Assembly: GCF_023278085.1 (NCBI RefSeq) | Contig: NZ_CP066265.1 | Span: 4,234,001-4,298,000 of the forward strand | Reading direction: 5' to 3' | Origin: Pseudomonas syringae | GTDB lineage: Bacteria > Pseudomonadota > Gammaproteobacteria > Pseudomonadales > Pseudomonadaceae | Length of the DNA: 64,000 nucleotides | Part shown: positions 56,748 through 64,000 of the stretch, piece after piece | Layout of the letters: every line of letters begins with the position of its first letter | How positions within the stretch are numbered: position 1 is the stretch's first letter | Translations under genes and position numbers: made by a program | The notes under the pieces: generated by a model | What the model saw: only the letters and a program-made list of their open reading frames with translations | Database searches by the model: none | Told to the model about the DNA's origin: nothing

Positions 56748-57062
56748 CTGGACGCCACACTTATTCCGCTCGCCGATATTCACAGCGAAACGGAAGTCAC
56801 CTGCTCAACCTGTGCGGCCTGCTGCTGCCAACTGGAAGTGATGCTGATCACCGACACGGGCGTGCCTGAGCGCTATATCGATAACGACGAATGGGGTGGC
56901 GAGGTGATGTTGCGGCTGGATGACGGCTGGTGCGCAGCGCTGGATCGCAACACCATGATGTGCACGATCTACGAAAAGCGTCCCTTGATCTGTCGTGAGT
57001 TCGAAGCAGGAGCGGAAGATTGCCTGAACGAACGCAAAGGGATTGCGACGGCTTATCTTTGA
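56748..57062 (+). CDS. YkgJ-type cysteine-cluster protein, probable CTG start
   Basis: Protein of about 104 residues with CSTCAACCC near the N-terminus and C-terminal MCTIYEKRPLICREFEAG, the YkgJ/UPF0153 zinc/iron-binding pattern. No ATG, GTG or TTG in frame fits the domain; the likely start is CTG at 56748 with GGGAG 8 bases upstream. The open frame goes further upstream but overlaps DUF2878 in another frame. Last gene of the light-type operon. Confidence 0.75.
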   Translation: MDATLIPLADIHSETEVTCSTCAACCCQLEVMLITDTGVPERYIDNDEWGGEVMLRLDDGWCAALDRNTMMCTIYEKRPLICREFEAGAEDCLNERKGIATAYL

Positions 57063-57066
57063 TTCA

Positions 57067-57130
57067 TCACTATCGTCCCCACGCTTTGCGTGGGAATGCA
57101 GTTCGTGACGCTCCGCATCACGCATCGTTC
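57067..57130. repeat. P. syringae-type repeat, diverged
   Basis: CCCACGCTTTGCGTGGGAATGC and GTGACGCTCCGCATCACGC match the repeat family with changes. It follows the end of the light-type operon directly. Confidence 0.6.
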
Positions 57131-57188
57131 CTGCGAACGCAGTTGTACCTGTCTTCGACTCAGGTCACCTTTGCGCCTTTACGGCGCC

Positions 57189-57346
57189 CTACTTTGAAGG
57201 ACCAAAGTAGGCAAAGTCCCCGCTCCTGTTTCCGGCCCGACTTCGTCGGGTTCCTTCGCCCTGACACTGATCCGGGGGCCGCCGCAACGGGCCATCCATG
57301 GCCCGGTGCGGCTAGCCTGGCGTCCTGCCAGGCTACCCCCGGATCA
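57189..57346. repeat. Multi-hairpin element with perfect three-way junction
   Basis: Three structural parts follow one another: CTACTTTG/CAAAGTAG (57189-57210), CCCGAC/GTCGGG (57236-57250), then a closed junction. In it TGATCCGGGGG (57268-57278) pairs with CCCCCGGATCA (57336-57346). Inside are a 14-bp arm (57281-57295 with 57298-57312, one mismatch) and TAGCCTGGC/GCCAGGCTA (57313-57335). I see no gene in 57131-57471. It may be a mobile or RNA structural repeat; I recall similar intergenic sequence in pseudomonads. Confidence 0.8.
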
Positions 57347-57471
57347 GCGCCAGGACTCAGCCGTCACTTACGTCGCAATCTGTGTCGTCAGTGCCATTGC
57401 GTTAGAAAAAGCACCCGCTGGCAGTAGCTATAGACCAGGTATGACGTTGTGCCGCACCAGAGTCGATCAAA

Positions 57472-57990
57472 TCAGAACGGCATCTTGTAATGCAGGGCGT
57501 AGCTTTCGATACCGTCGTTCGGCTGCTTGATGCCGGCGTTGGAGTAATGAGTGGCACGGATGCCGACTTCATGTCCGCCAGCGAAGCGCAGGCCGAAACC
57601 GATGCGGTCTTCGAAGTTGAATGCCGAGCCGAACTTGCGATCTTCAACCTGAGTGTTGGAGAACACCGAAACACCGATACCCGCTTCGACGTAAGGCTTC
57701 ACGCTGCTGTTGCCGAATTCGTACACCAGAACCGGGGAGAACGACAGGCTGTGGTTATCCTTGTAGTCCTTGCCATCCCAGTAGGTGTAGGCGCCGTCCC
57801 AATAACCGGTCAGACGGCCAATGTCGCTTTGCAGCCAGGTCTTATCCCAGTCGAACTGCACACCCAAGCGATAAGTCATGGTGGACTCGCCGGTCTGCCC
57901 AACCGAAAATTCAACGCCGTCGGCCTGCGCCAGTGAAGCCTGGCCTGCCATGAGGGCCGAGAGCACGGCCAGGCAAAAGAGTCTCTTCAT
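57472..57990 (-). CDS. pagL: Lipid A 3-O-deacylase PagL
   Basis: Outer-membrane beta-barrel of 172 residues with signal peptide (AVLSALMAGQASLAQA). Removes the 3-O-acyl chain of lipid A. The catalytic His-Ser pair is in ATHYSNAGIKQPNDGIE, and the C-terminus ends in Phe (HYKMPF). It is next to murI as in P. aeruginosa PA4661-PA4662. PagL modifies LPS in response to envelope stress in P. aeruginosa. Confidence 0.9.
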   Translation of the reverse strand: MKRLFCLAVLSALMAGQASLAQADGVEFSVGQTGESTMTYRLGVQFDWDKTWLQSDIGRLTGYWDGAYTYWDGKDYKDNHSLSFSPVLVYEFGNSSVKPYVEAGIGVSVFSNTQVEDRKFGSAFNFEDRIGFGLRFAGGHEVGIRATHYSNAGIKQPNDGIESYALHYKMPF

Positions 57991-58108
57991 GAGAAACGTC
58001 CTAAATTGTATGAGTTTGTAAGAAAGTGTTGGAATTCGTTAACCGCAATAATAGAAGCCAGCGGCACAAGGTAAGTTCAGCCTCGAAACGCCTTTTTTCA
58101 CGTTTTTT

Positions 58109-58909
58109 TTACAAACGGAAGCTTCTCACATTGCCGGCACTTTGCGACAGAAAACGTAGGATTTTTCTGAAATTGTCCGGTATGTCACTAGACCAGTACA
58201 CAGTATCCCGCGCAGGACCGCGTGCAAGCAGACTGGAGCGGGACAAAAGACGCTGTAACTGGCGCGCCACCGCAGCACCGGTATCGATCAGGGTGACCGA
58301 TTCCGGAAGCATCTCTCGCAGCAGCGGCTTGAGAAACGGATAGTGAGTACAGCCCAGAATCACAGTGTCACAGCGCGCTGCCAGCAAAGGCTCGACATAG
58401 CGCGCCAACAGCTCACGAATCTGCGGGCTGGCCAGATCGCCGGTTTCGATCAGCTCGACCAGCCCCGGACAAGGCTGCGTCACTACCTGCACGTCACTGG
58501 CAAAACGATCCAGCAGTGCAGCGAATCTGGCGCTTTGCAGTGTCCCGGTGGTCGCCAGCACGCCGACCACGCCACTGCGCGTGGCCTCGGCCGCGGGTTT
58601 TACCGCAGGCTCCATGCCTACAATCGGCCAGTCCGGATAGCGCTGACGAATATGCGCCACACCCGCAGCCGTGGCGGTATTGCAGGCAACGACCAGCGCT
58701 TTGGCCCCTTGCTCGCGGAAAAATCCGGCAATCGTCAGGCAGCGCTCGATGATGAATTCAGGGCTTTTTTCGCCATAAGGAATATGCCCACAGTCCGCCA
58801 GGTACAACAGCGACTCGCTGGGCAATAACTGGCGAATTTCATTCAGCACCGAAAGCCCGCCCACCCCGGAGTCAAAGATCCCGACCGGCGCATCACTGCT
58901 GTGGCTCAT
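58109..58909 (-). CDS. murI: Glutamate racemase
   Basis: Converts L- to D-glutamate for peptidoglycan. 266 residues; the two catalytic Cys are in ACNTATA and GCTHYPFL, and the phosphate-binding-like start is [13 protein letters not shown]. The start is uncertain: ATG at 58909 ([15 protein letters not shown]) is used here; ATG at 58924 would overlap moeB by eight bases. Neither has a strong ribosome site, so coupling to moeB is likely. Confidence 0.93.
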   Translation of the reverse strand: MSHSSDAPVGIFDSGVGGLSVLNEIRQLLPSESLLYLADCGHIPYGEKSPEFIIERCLTIAGFFREQGAKALVVACNTATAAGVAHIRQRYPDWPIVGMEPAVKPAAEATRSGVVGVLATTGTLQSARFAALLDRFASDVQVVTQPCPGLVELIETGDLASPQIRELLARYVEPLLAARCDTVILGCTHYPFLKPLLREMLPESVTLIDTGAAVARQLQRLLSRSSLLARGPARDTVYWSSDIPDNFRKILRFLSQSAGNVRSFRL

Positions 58910-58916
58910 ATGGATG

Positions 58917-59696
58917 TCAGGCATGCCCGCCCTGCCCGTTTGCCGGACCGCATACGCTGCACGCCGGATCGCGTTTGACTTTCAGCTCACGGAAACGGGA
59001 GCTGAGGGCATCGATCAATAACAGGCGCCCGACCAGCGGCTCACCGAACCCGGCCAGGAGCTTCAAGGCTTCCAGCGCTTGCAGGCTGCCGACCAGCCCC
59101 ACCAGCGGCCCGATCACACCGGCTTCGCTGCAGGTCAGTTCGGCTTCGCTGCCATGGCCATACAGGCAGTGGTAGCAAGGGCTGTCGTCACGACGTGGAT
59201 CGAACACCGACAGCTGGCCCTCAAGACGGATCGCTGCGCCGCTGACCAAGGGTTTGCGCGCCAAAACGCAGGCCGCATTGACCGCCTCGCGCGTGGCGAA
59301 GTTGTCGGAACAATCGAGCACCAGATCCACGGCATTTACCGCTGCGTTCAGAGAGTCGGCGTCCAGCGCCGTACGGTGGGCGATCAGGGTGATTTCGGGA
59401 TTGATGGCGCTGAGTCGGGCCATGGCCGAGTCGACTTTGGAAAGTCCGATGCCAGGCGTATCGTGGATGATCTGGCGCTGTAGATTGGTCAGATCGACAT
59501 GGTCGAAGTCCGCCAGGTGCAGCTCGCCCACCCCGGCAGCAGCCAGATACAGCGCCACTGGCGATCCAAGCCCACCCACGCCCACGACCAGCGCACGGCT
59601 CCGCTTGAGGCGCAGCTGACCGTCGATGTCGACATGTTGCAACAGAATCTGCCGGCTGTAGCGCAGCAGTTCCTGATCACTCAGCACGGCTTGCAT
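58917..59696 (-). CDS. moeB: Molybdopterin-synthase adenylyltransferase MoeB (HesA/ThiF family)
   Basis: E1-like enzyme of 259 residues that adenylates the C-terminus of MoaD. ATP motif [18 protein letters not shown], catalytic and zinc Cys in CYHCLYGHG and CSVCGP. Overlaps prmC by 16 bases. In this locus it may also activate another ubiquitin-like sulfur carrier. Confidence 0.92.
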   Translation of the reverse strand: MQAVLSDQELLRYSRQILLQHVDIDGQLRLKRSRALVVGVGGLGSPVALYLAAAGVGELHLADFDHVDLTNLQRQIIHDTPGIGLSKVDSAMARLSAINPEITLIAHRTALDADSLNAAVNAVDLVLDCSDNFATREAVNAACVLARKPLVSGAAIRLEGQLSVFDPRRDDSPCYHCLYGHGSEAELTCSEAGVIGPLVGLVGSLQALEALKLLAGFGEPLVGRLLLIDALSSRFRELKVKRDPACSVCGPANGQGGHA

Positions 59697-60514
59697 CCGA
59701 ACGTAATGCGCTCGTGCTCGCCCAGATCGCGTCGGGTCTGGATACGCTCGAAGCCCTGGCGAATCAGCAGCTCGCGCACGGCAGCGCCCTGATCATAACC
59801 ATGCTCCAGCAGCAACCAGCCTTCGGCATTCAGATGAGCAGGCGCCTGCTCGATGATCGTCCGCAGGTCGTCCAGCCCGTCGGAACCGGCGACCAGCGCG
59901 CTGCTCGGTTCGAAACGCACGTCACCGGCCGCCAGATGCGGATCGGTGTCGGCGATATAGGGCGGGTTGCTAATGATCAGATCGAACTGTCGACCTTGCA
60001 GGCCACTGAACCAGTGGCTTTCGAAGACTTCGGCGTTGTTCAGTTGCAGGCGCTGTCGATTACGCTCGGCCAGCGCCACGGCTTCGGCGACGCGGTCAAC
60101 CGCAGTCACCTTCCACTGCTGGCGATCGTGGGCTAGCGCCAGACCGATTGCACCGGTGCCGGTGCCCAGATCCAGCACCTGGGCAGATGCAAAAGCGGGC
60201 ACCAGTTCCAGCGCCGCTTCTACCAGCATTTCAGTCTCCGGACGCGGTATCAACGTGTGCGGTGCGACTTCCAGGTCCAGCTTCCAGAAGCCTTGCTGAC
60301 CAAGAATGTAAGCCACTGGTTCGCCCTTGCGTCGACGCTCCAGATAGCCTGCAAATGCCACTGCAGCTTCAGTGCTGACGATACGCTCGGGCCAGGTGTG
60401 CAGAAAGCTCCGCGGTTTGCCCAGCGCTGCCGCGAGCAGCAGCTCGACATCAAGCCGTGCAGTCGGTGAATCGGGAAGCTCTGCGCTTCTTAACACACTT
60501 GCGATGATGGTCAT
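59681..60514 (-). CDS. prmC: Peptide chain release factor N5-glutamine methyltransferase
   Basis: Methylates the GGQ glutamine of RF1 and RF2. 277 residues, N-terminal helical domain and Rossmann domain with VLDLGTGTGAIGLALA and NPPY at 183-186. Directly abuts prfA, whose product is its substrate: the stop codon of prfA touches the ATG of prmC. Confidence 0.96.
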   Translation of the reverse strand: MTIIASVLRSAELPDSPTARLDVELLLAAALGKPRSFLHTWPERIVSTEAAVAFAGYLERRRKGEPVAYILGQQGFWKLDLEVAPHTLIPRPETEMLVEAALELVPAFASAQVLDLGTGTGAIGLALAHDRQQWKVTAVDRVAEAVALAERNRQRLQLNNAEVFESHWFSGLQGRQFDLIISNPPYIADTDPHLAAGDVRFEPSSALVAGSDGLDDLRTIIEQAPAHLNAEGWLLLEHGYDQGAAVRELLIRQGFERIQTRRDLGEHERITFGCKPC

Positions 60515-61597
60515 TTAATCACCCAGTGCCGCAAGTTGATCAGCCTGATATTCAGCGAGTAGCGGCTCTATCACTGCATCGACTCCACCCGCCAGAACTT
60601 CATCCAGCGAATACAACGTCAGATTGACGCGGTGATCCGTCACTCGCCCCTGAGGGAAATTGTACGTGCGGATACGCTCCGAACGATCGCCAGACCCGAC
60701 GAGCAATTTGCGCTCGCTGGCGATGGCATTGGCAGCCGCGCTGGTCTGTTGATCATTCAGTTTGGCAGATAACCAGGACATTGCCCGGGCTCTGTTCTTG
60801 TGCTGCGAACGCTCTTCCTGACACTCGACCACGATACCCGATGGCAAGTGGGTGATACGGATCGCCGAGTCAGTCTTGTTGACGTGCTGACCACCGGCCC
60901 CCGACGAACGATAGGTGTCGACGCGCAGGTCGGCCGGATTGATTTCGATCGCTTGCTGCTCATCAGGCTCCGGCAGGACGGCAACGGTACAGGCCGACGT
61001 ATGGATGCGGCCCTGGGATTCGGTCTCGGGCACACGCTGCACCCGGTGCGCGCCGGACTCGAACTTCAGTTTGCCGTAAACACTGTCCCCCTCGACCCGA
61101 GCGATGACTTCTTTGTAACCGCCGTGCTCGCCCTCGTTTTCAGAGAGTATTTCGACCCGCCAGCCACGTCGCTCGGCGTAACGCGAGTACATGCGAAACA
61201 GGTCGCCGGAGAAGATCGCCGCCTCGTCACCGCCGGTGCCCGCACGGATTTCCAGAAACACGTTGCGACCGTCGTTCGGGTCCTTGGGCAGCAGCATGCG
61301 TTGCAGCTGAGCTTCCAGCTCGACCAGTTGCTGTTTTGTCTCGCGAACTTCCTCGACGGCCATTTCGCGCATGTCCGGGTCGCTGTCTTTGAGCAGAGCC
61401 TGTGCGCCGTCAAGATCGCCCTGCACTTTGAGCAGCTGTGTGTAGAGCGCAACAACCGGCTCCACCTCGGCGTACTCACGGGAATAGGCGCGAAAACGTG
61501 TCTGATCGCTGATGACTTCCGCGTCGCCTAGCAGCGCGGTCAGTTCCTCGAAACGGTCGCTGAGTACATCCAGCTTATTGAGCAGTGAAGCTTTCAT
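60515..61597 (-). CDS. prfA: Peptide chain release factor 1
   Basis: Reads UAA and UAG. 360 residues; GGQ at 235-237 ([11 protein letters not shown]) contacts the peptidyl-transferase centre, and the codon-recognition tripeptide PxT is P190-E191-T192 ([10 protein letters not shown]). The ATG overlaps the hemA stop as ATGA. Confidence 0.97.
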   Translation of the reverse strand: MKASLLNKLDVLSDRFEELTALLGDAEVISDQTRFRAYSREYAEVEPVVALYTQLLKVQGDLDGAQALLKDSDPDMREMAVEEVRETKQQLVELEAQLQRMLLPKDPNDGRNVFLEIRAGTGGDEAAIFSGDLFRMYSRYAERRGWRVEILSENEGEHGGYKEVIARVEGDSVYGKLKFESGAHRVQRVPETESQGRIHTSACTVAVLPEPDEQQAIEINPADLRVDTYRSSGAGGQHVNKTDSAIRITHLPSGIVVECQEERSQHKNRARAMSWLSAKLNDQQTSAAANAIASERKLLVGSGDRSERIRTYNFPQGRVTDHRVNLTLYSLDEVLAGGVDAVIEPLLAEYQADQLAALGD

Positions 61598-62871
61598 TGC
61601 GGGGGTTTATCCGTCGAGCCCTCACCGAGGGCAAAAAGTTCCTGGGCCATGGCCAGCGCGTCGACGCGACCTTCGGCAGACAGCTTCTTGAGCTGCACAC
61701 TGGGCGCGTGCAGCAATTTGTTGGTCAGCCCGCGCGCCAGCTGGATCAGCACCTCTTCGGCATTGCTGCCGTTGGCCAACATGCGTTGCGCCTTGCTCAA
61801 TTCTTCATCGCGCAACCGCTCGCTCTGCTGACGGTAAGCGCGCAATACATCGACCGCCGCCAGCTCGCGCAGGCGCGACATGAAGTCTTCGGCACCGACA
61901 CTGACCAATTGTTCGGCAGCCAGTGCCGCACCCTGACGGCTCTTGAGATTTTCTGCCACCACTTCATGCAGATCATCGACGCTGTACAGGTAAACGTCGT
62001 CCAGCTCGCCGACTTCCGGTTCGATATCGCGCGGTACGGCGATGTCGACCATGAAAATCGGTTTGTGCTTGCGCAGCTTCAGCGCACTTTCTACCGCGCC
62101 CTTGCCCAGAATCGGCAACTGACTGGCGGTAGAGCTGATCACAATGTCACTGTTGACCAGTTCAGCAGGAATGTCCGAGAGCAGCACCGCATGGGCGCCA
62201 AATTCGGCGGCCAGCATGCTGGCGCGCTCCAGGGTTCGGTTGGCCACCACGATTCGCTTGACGCCAAGGTCATGCAGATGCCGGGCGACCAGAGTAATGG
62301 TCTCGCCCGCACCGATCAACAAGGCCTGACTGCGTTGCAGGTCACTGAAAATCTGTTTCGCCAGGCTGACGGCGGCAAACGCCACTGAAACCGGGTTTTC
62401 ACCGATTGCGGTATCGGTGCGCACCTGTTTGGCGGCGCTGAACGTGGCCTGAAACAGGCGACCGAGCAACGGCCCGACCGTTCCGGCTTCGCGGGCAACG
62501 GCATACGCAGACTTCATCTGACCAAGAATCTGCGGCTCGCCCAGCACCAGCGAGTCCAGCCCCGACGCCACGCGCATCATGTGGCGCACAGCCGCATCAT
62601 CCTCATGCACATAGGCACTGGCGCGCAGTTCTTCCAGGCTGAGGTGATGGTAATTGGCAAGCCAGGCCAGAATGCTGTCGGCCGCAAGGTGGTCATGTTC
62701 GATGTACAGTTCGCTGCGATTGCACGTCGAGAGAATCGCAGCCTCACGACTGTCGGTCAGGCGACAGAGCTGTTGCAGCGCCTCGACCAGCTGTTCCGGG
62801 GTAAATGCCACACGCTCGCGAACGTCGACCGAGGCGGTCTTATGATTGATACCGAGTGCAAGGAAGGCCAT
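61594..62871 (-). CDS. hemA: Glutamyl-tRNA reductase
   Basis: First committed step to haem by the C5 route: reduces glutamyl-tRNA to glutamate-1-semialdehyde with NADPH. 425 residues; catalytic Cys50 in STCNRSELY, and the C-terminal dimerisation domain. First gene of the hemA-prfA-prmC-moeB-murI series. Divergent from the TPR lipoprotein gene; the region between should hold both promoters. Confidence 0.97.
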   Translation of the reverse strand: MAFLALGINHKTASVDVRERVAFTPEQLVEALQQLCRLTDSREAAILSTCNRSELYIEHDHLAADSILAWLANYHHLSLEELRASAYVHEDDAAVRHMMRVASGLDSLVLGEPQILGQMKSAYAVAREAGTVGPLLGRLFQATFSAAKQVRTDTAIGENPVSVAFAAVSLAKQIFSDLQRSQALLIGAGETITLVARHLHDLGVKRIVVANRTLERASMLAAEFGAHAVLLSDIPAELVNSDIVISSTASQLPILGKGAVESALKLRKHKPIFMVDIAVPRDIEPEVGELDDVYLYSVDDLHEVVAENLKSRQGAALAAEQLVSVGAEDFMSRLRELAAVDVLRAYRQQSERLRDEELSKAQRMLANGSNAEEVLIQLARGLTNKLLHAPSVQLKKLSAEGRVDALAMAQELFALGEGSTDKPPQ

Positions 62872-63097
62872 TCAGGGTCGCAAGTGGTGACATGAAGCCG
62901 GTAATTGTCCTACTTCGATAGGTTCAGAACAACCACCGCATATTATTGTCCCACTACAATCGCACGTTGTCGGCAGCGCTTTGAGGCCGGCAACGCAGCA
63001 AACATCAGCATTGCATCAGTTTTTCCGACGGCTGTGGGTTTTGCCGACAGCCTTGTGTCATGATGCTCACACCGCAGGTAAGCCGCCCTTCTTATAT

Positions 63098-64000
63098 ATG
63101 AATAGATCCTCCGCGTTGTTCCTAGCTCTTGCCTTTCTAGGTGGCTGCCAGTCCATGGCCCCCGCCACGTCGCAACCCGTGACAGCCCAGAAAGATGCAC
63201 CTCCCGCGCCTGAAGCCAAGCCTCAGGTCTACGGCTCGTTCACTCAGGAAACCCTGGTCAGCCTGTTGAGCGCGGAGCTGGCGGGCCAGCGCAACCGTTT
63301 CGACATCGCTCTGGATAACTACGTGACCCAGGCGATCAAGACTCAGGACCCTGGAGTGTCGGAGCGTGCCTACCGTATCGCCGAGTACATGGGCGCGGAC
63401 CAGTCCGCACTGCAAACCGCGCTGATCTGGGCAAAGAACGATCCGAAGAATCTCGAGGCACAACGTGCCGCTGCAATCCAGCTGGCGCGTGCCGGGCGTT
63501 ATGACGACTCTCTGGTGTACATGGAGAGAGTCCTGCAAGGTCAGGGCGATACCCATTTTGACTTCCTGGCCCTGTCCGCAGCAGAGACCGACCCGGACAC
63601 CCGCAATGGTCTGCTGAAAAGTTTCGACCGGTTGCTGGGCAAATACCCCAACAACGGCCAGCTGATTTTCGGCAAGGCGCTGCTGCTCCAGCAGAACGGC
63701 GATGCCGAGCAGTCGCTTAAACTGCTTGAAGACAACCCGCCGAAAGAAGGTGAAGTCGCGCCTATTCTGCTGCACGCGCGCTTGCTGCAAAGCATGAATC
63801 GCGGCAAGGAAGCGGTGCCCCTGCTGGAAAAAAGCATCAAGAAATACCCGGACGACAAGCGTCTGCGCCTGACGTATGCACGCATGCTGGTCGAACAGAA
63901 CCGCATGCAGGACGCCAAAGTGCAGTTCGCTGCGCTGTTGCAGCAGTACCCCGATGACGACGAGTTGCGCTTCTCGCTGGCGCTGGTCTGCCTCGAGGCC
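63098..64000 (+). CDS. TPR-repeat lipoprotein, partial (runs off right edge)
   Basis: ATG at 63098 begins MNRSSALFLALAFLGGCQS with lipobox LGGC (Cys17), followed by at least 284 residues of helical TPR-like sequence, open to the window end (301 codons). Position between hemA and lolB corresponds to PA4667. Likely an outer-membrane lipoprotein scaffold involved in envelope assembly; precise role unknown. Confidence 0.9.
   Translation, partial: MNRSSALFLALAFLGGCQSMAPATSQPVTAQKDAPPAPEAKPQVYGSFTQETLVSLLSAELAGQRNRFDIALDNYVTQAIKTQDPGVSERAYRIAEYMGADQSALQTALIWAKNDPKNLEAQRAAAIQLARAGRYDDSLVYMERVLQGQGDTHFDFLALSAAETDPDTRNGLLKSFDRLLGKYPNNGQLIFGKALLLQQNGDAEQSLKLLEDNPPKEGEVAPILLHARLLQSMNRGKEAVPLLEKSIKKYPDDKRLRLTYARMLVEQNRMQDAKVQFAALLQQYPDDDELRFSLALVCLEA

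Overview
The window looks like chromosome of a fluorescent pseudomonad of the Pseudomonas syringae complex. The reasons are moderate-high GC with pseudomonad codon use, gene order that matches P. aeruginosa blocks I know (PA0842 to PA0833 on the left, PA4640 to PA4667 on the right), a bacterial renalase like the one characterised from P. syringae, and a dispersed intergenic repeat typical of P. syringae. I see no insertion sequence, prophage, CRISPR array, rRNA or tRNA.

Layout. 1-8.3 kb: glycosyltransferase, old yellow enzyme, glutathione peroxidase, SlyD, DUF3565 protein, Pta without a neighbouring AckA, an acyltransferase and an OmpA-type lipoprotein. 8.4-17.8 kb: a pyrimidine salvage island. 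A BMP-type (nucleoside-like) ABC transporter operon and the rutABCDF operon flank rutR. Each operon carries the same promoter design: an NtrC-like dyad, a RutR-like operator and a sigma54-like -24/-12 element. The second permease has a one-base frameshift. 18-28.4 kb: an HD-GYP protein, a MalT-type LuxR regulator with DUF1329, DUF1302 and acyl-CoA ligase genes, and a LysE exporter. 28.6-35.5 kb: rsmC, a yybP-ykoY manganese riboswitch in front of a GDT1-type exporter, an M48 lipoprotein protease, an unusual SRAP protein, small zinc-ribbon and DUF2007 proteins, an acyltransferase and a YajG-like lipoprotein. 36.2-46.7 kb: mqo, a homocysteine methyltransferase beside an ABC transporter pair lacking an ATPase, hpt, upp-uraA, hemH and a TIGR01777 epimerase.

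46.9-57.1 kb is probably the most interesting part: a light-response island. It holds renalase plus a Trp-rich protein, then a tightly overlapping operon of a DUF523/DUF1722 protein, a LitR-like MerR regulator, photolyase, SnoaL-like, SDR, FAD amine oxidase, DUF1365, a CFA-synthase-like enzyme missing expected ligand residues, DUF2878 and a YkgJ-type protein. TGTACA dyads lie in front of both transcription units. 57.1-57.4 kb holds a strikingly structured three-way-junction element. 57.5-64 kb is the conserved pagL, murI, moeB, prmC, prfA, hemA block and the start of a TPR lipoprotein that runs off the window.

All function calls rest on reading the translated sequence and on remembered family features; nothing was searched or computed.
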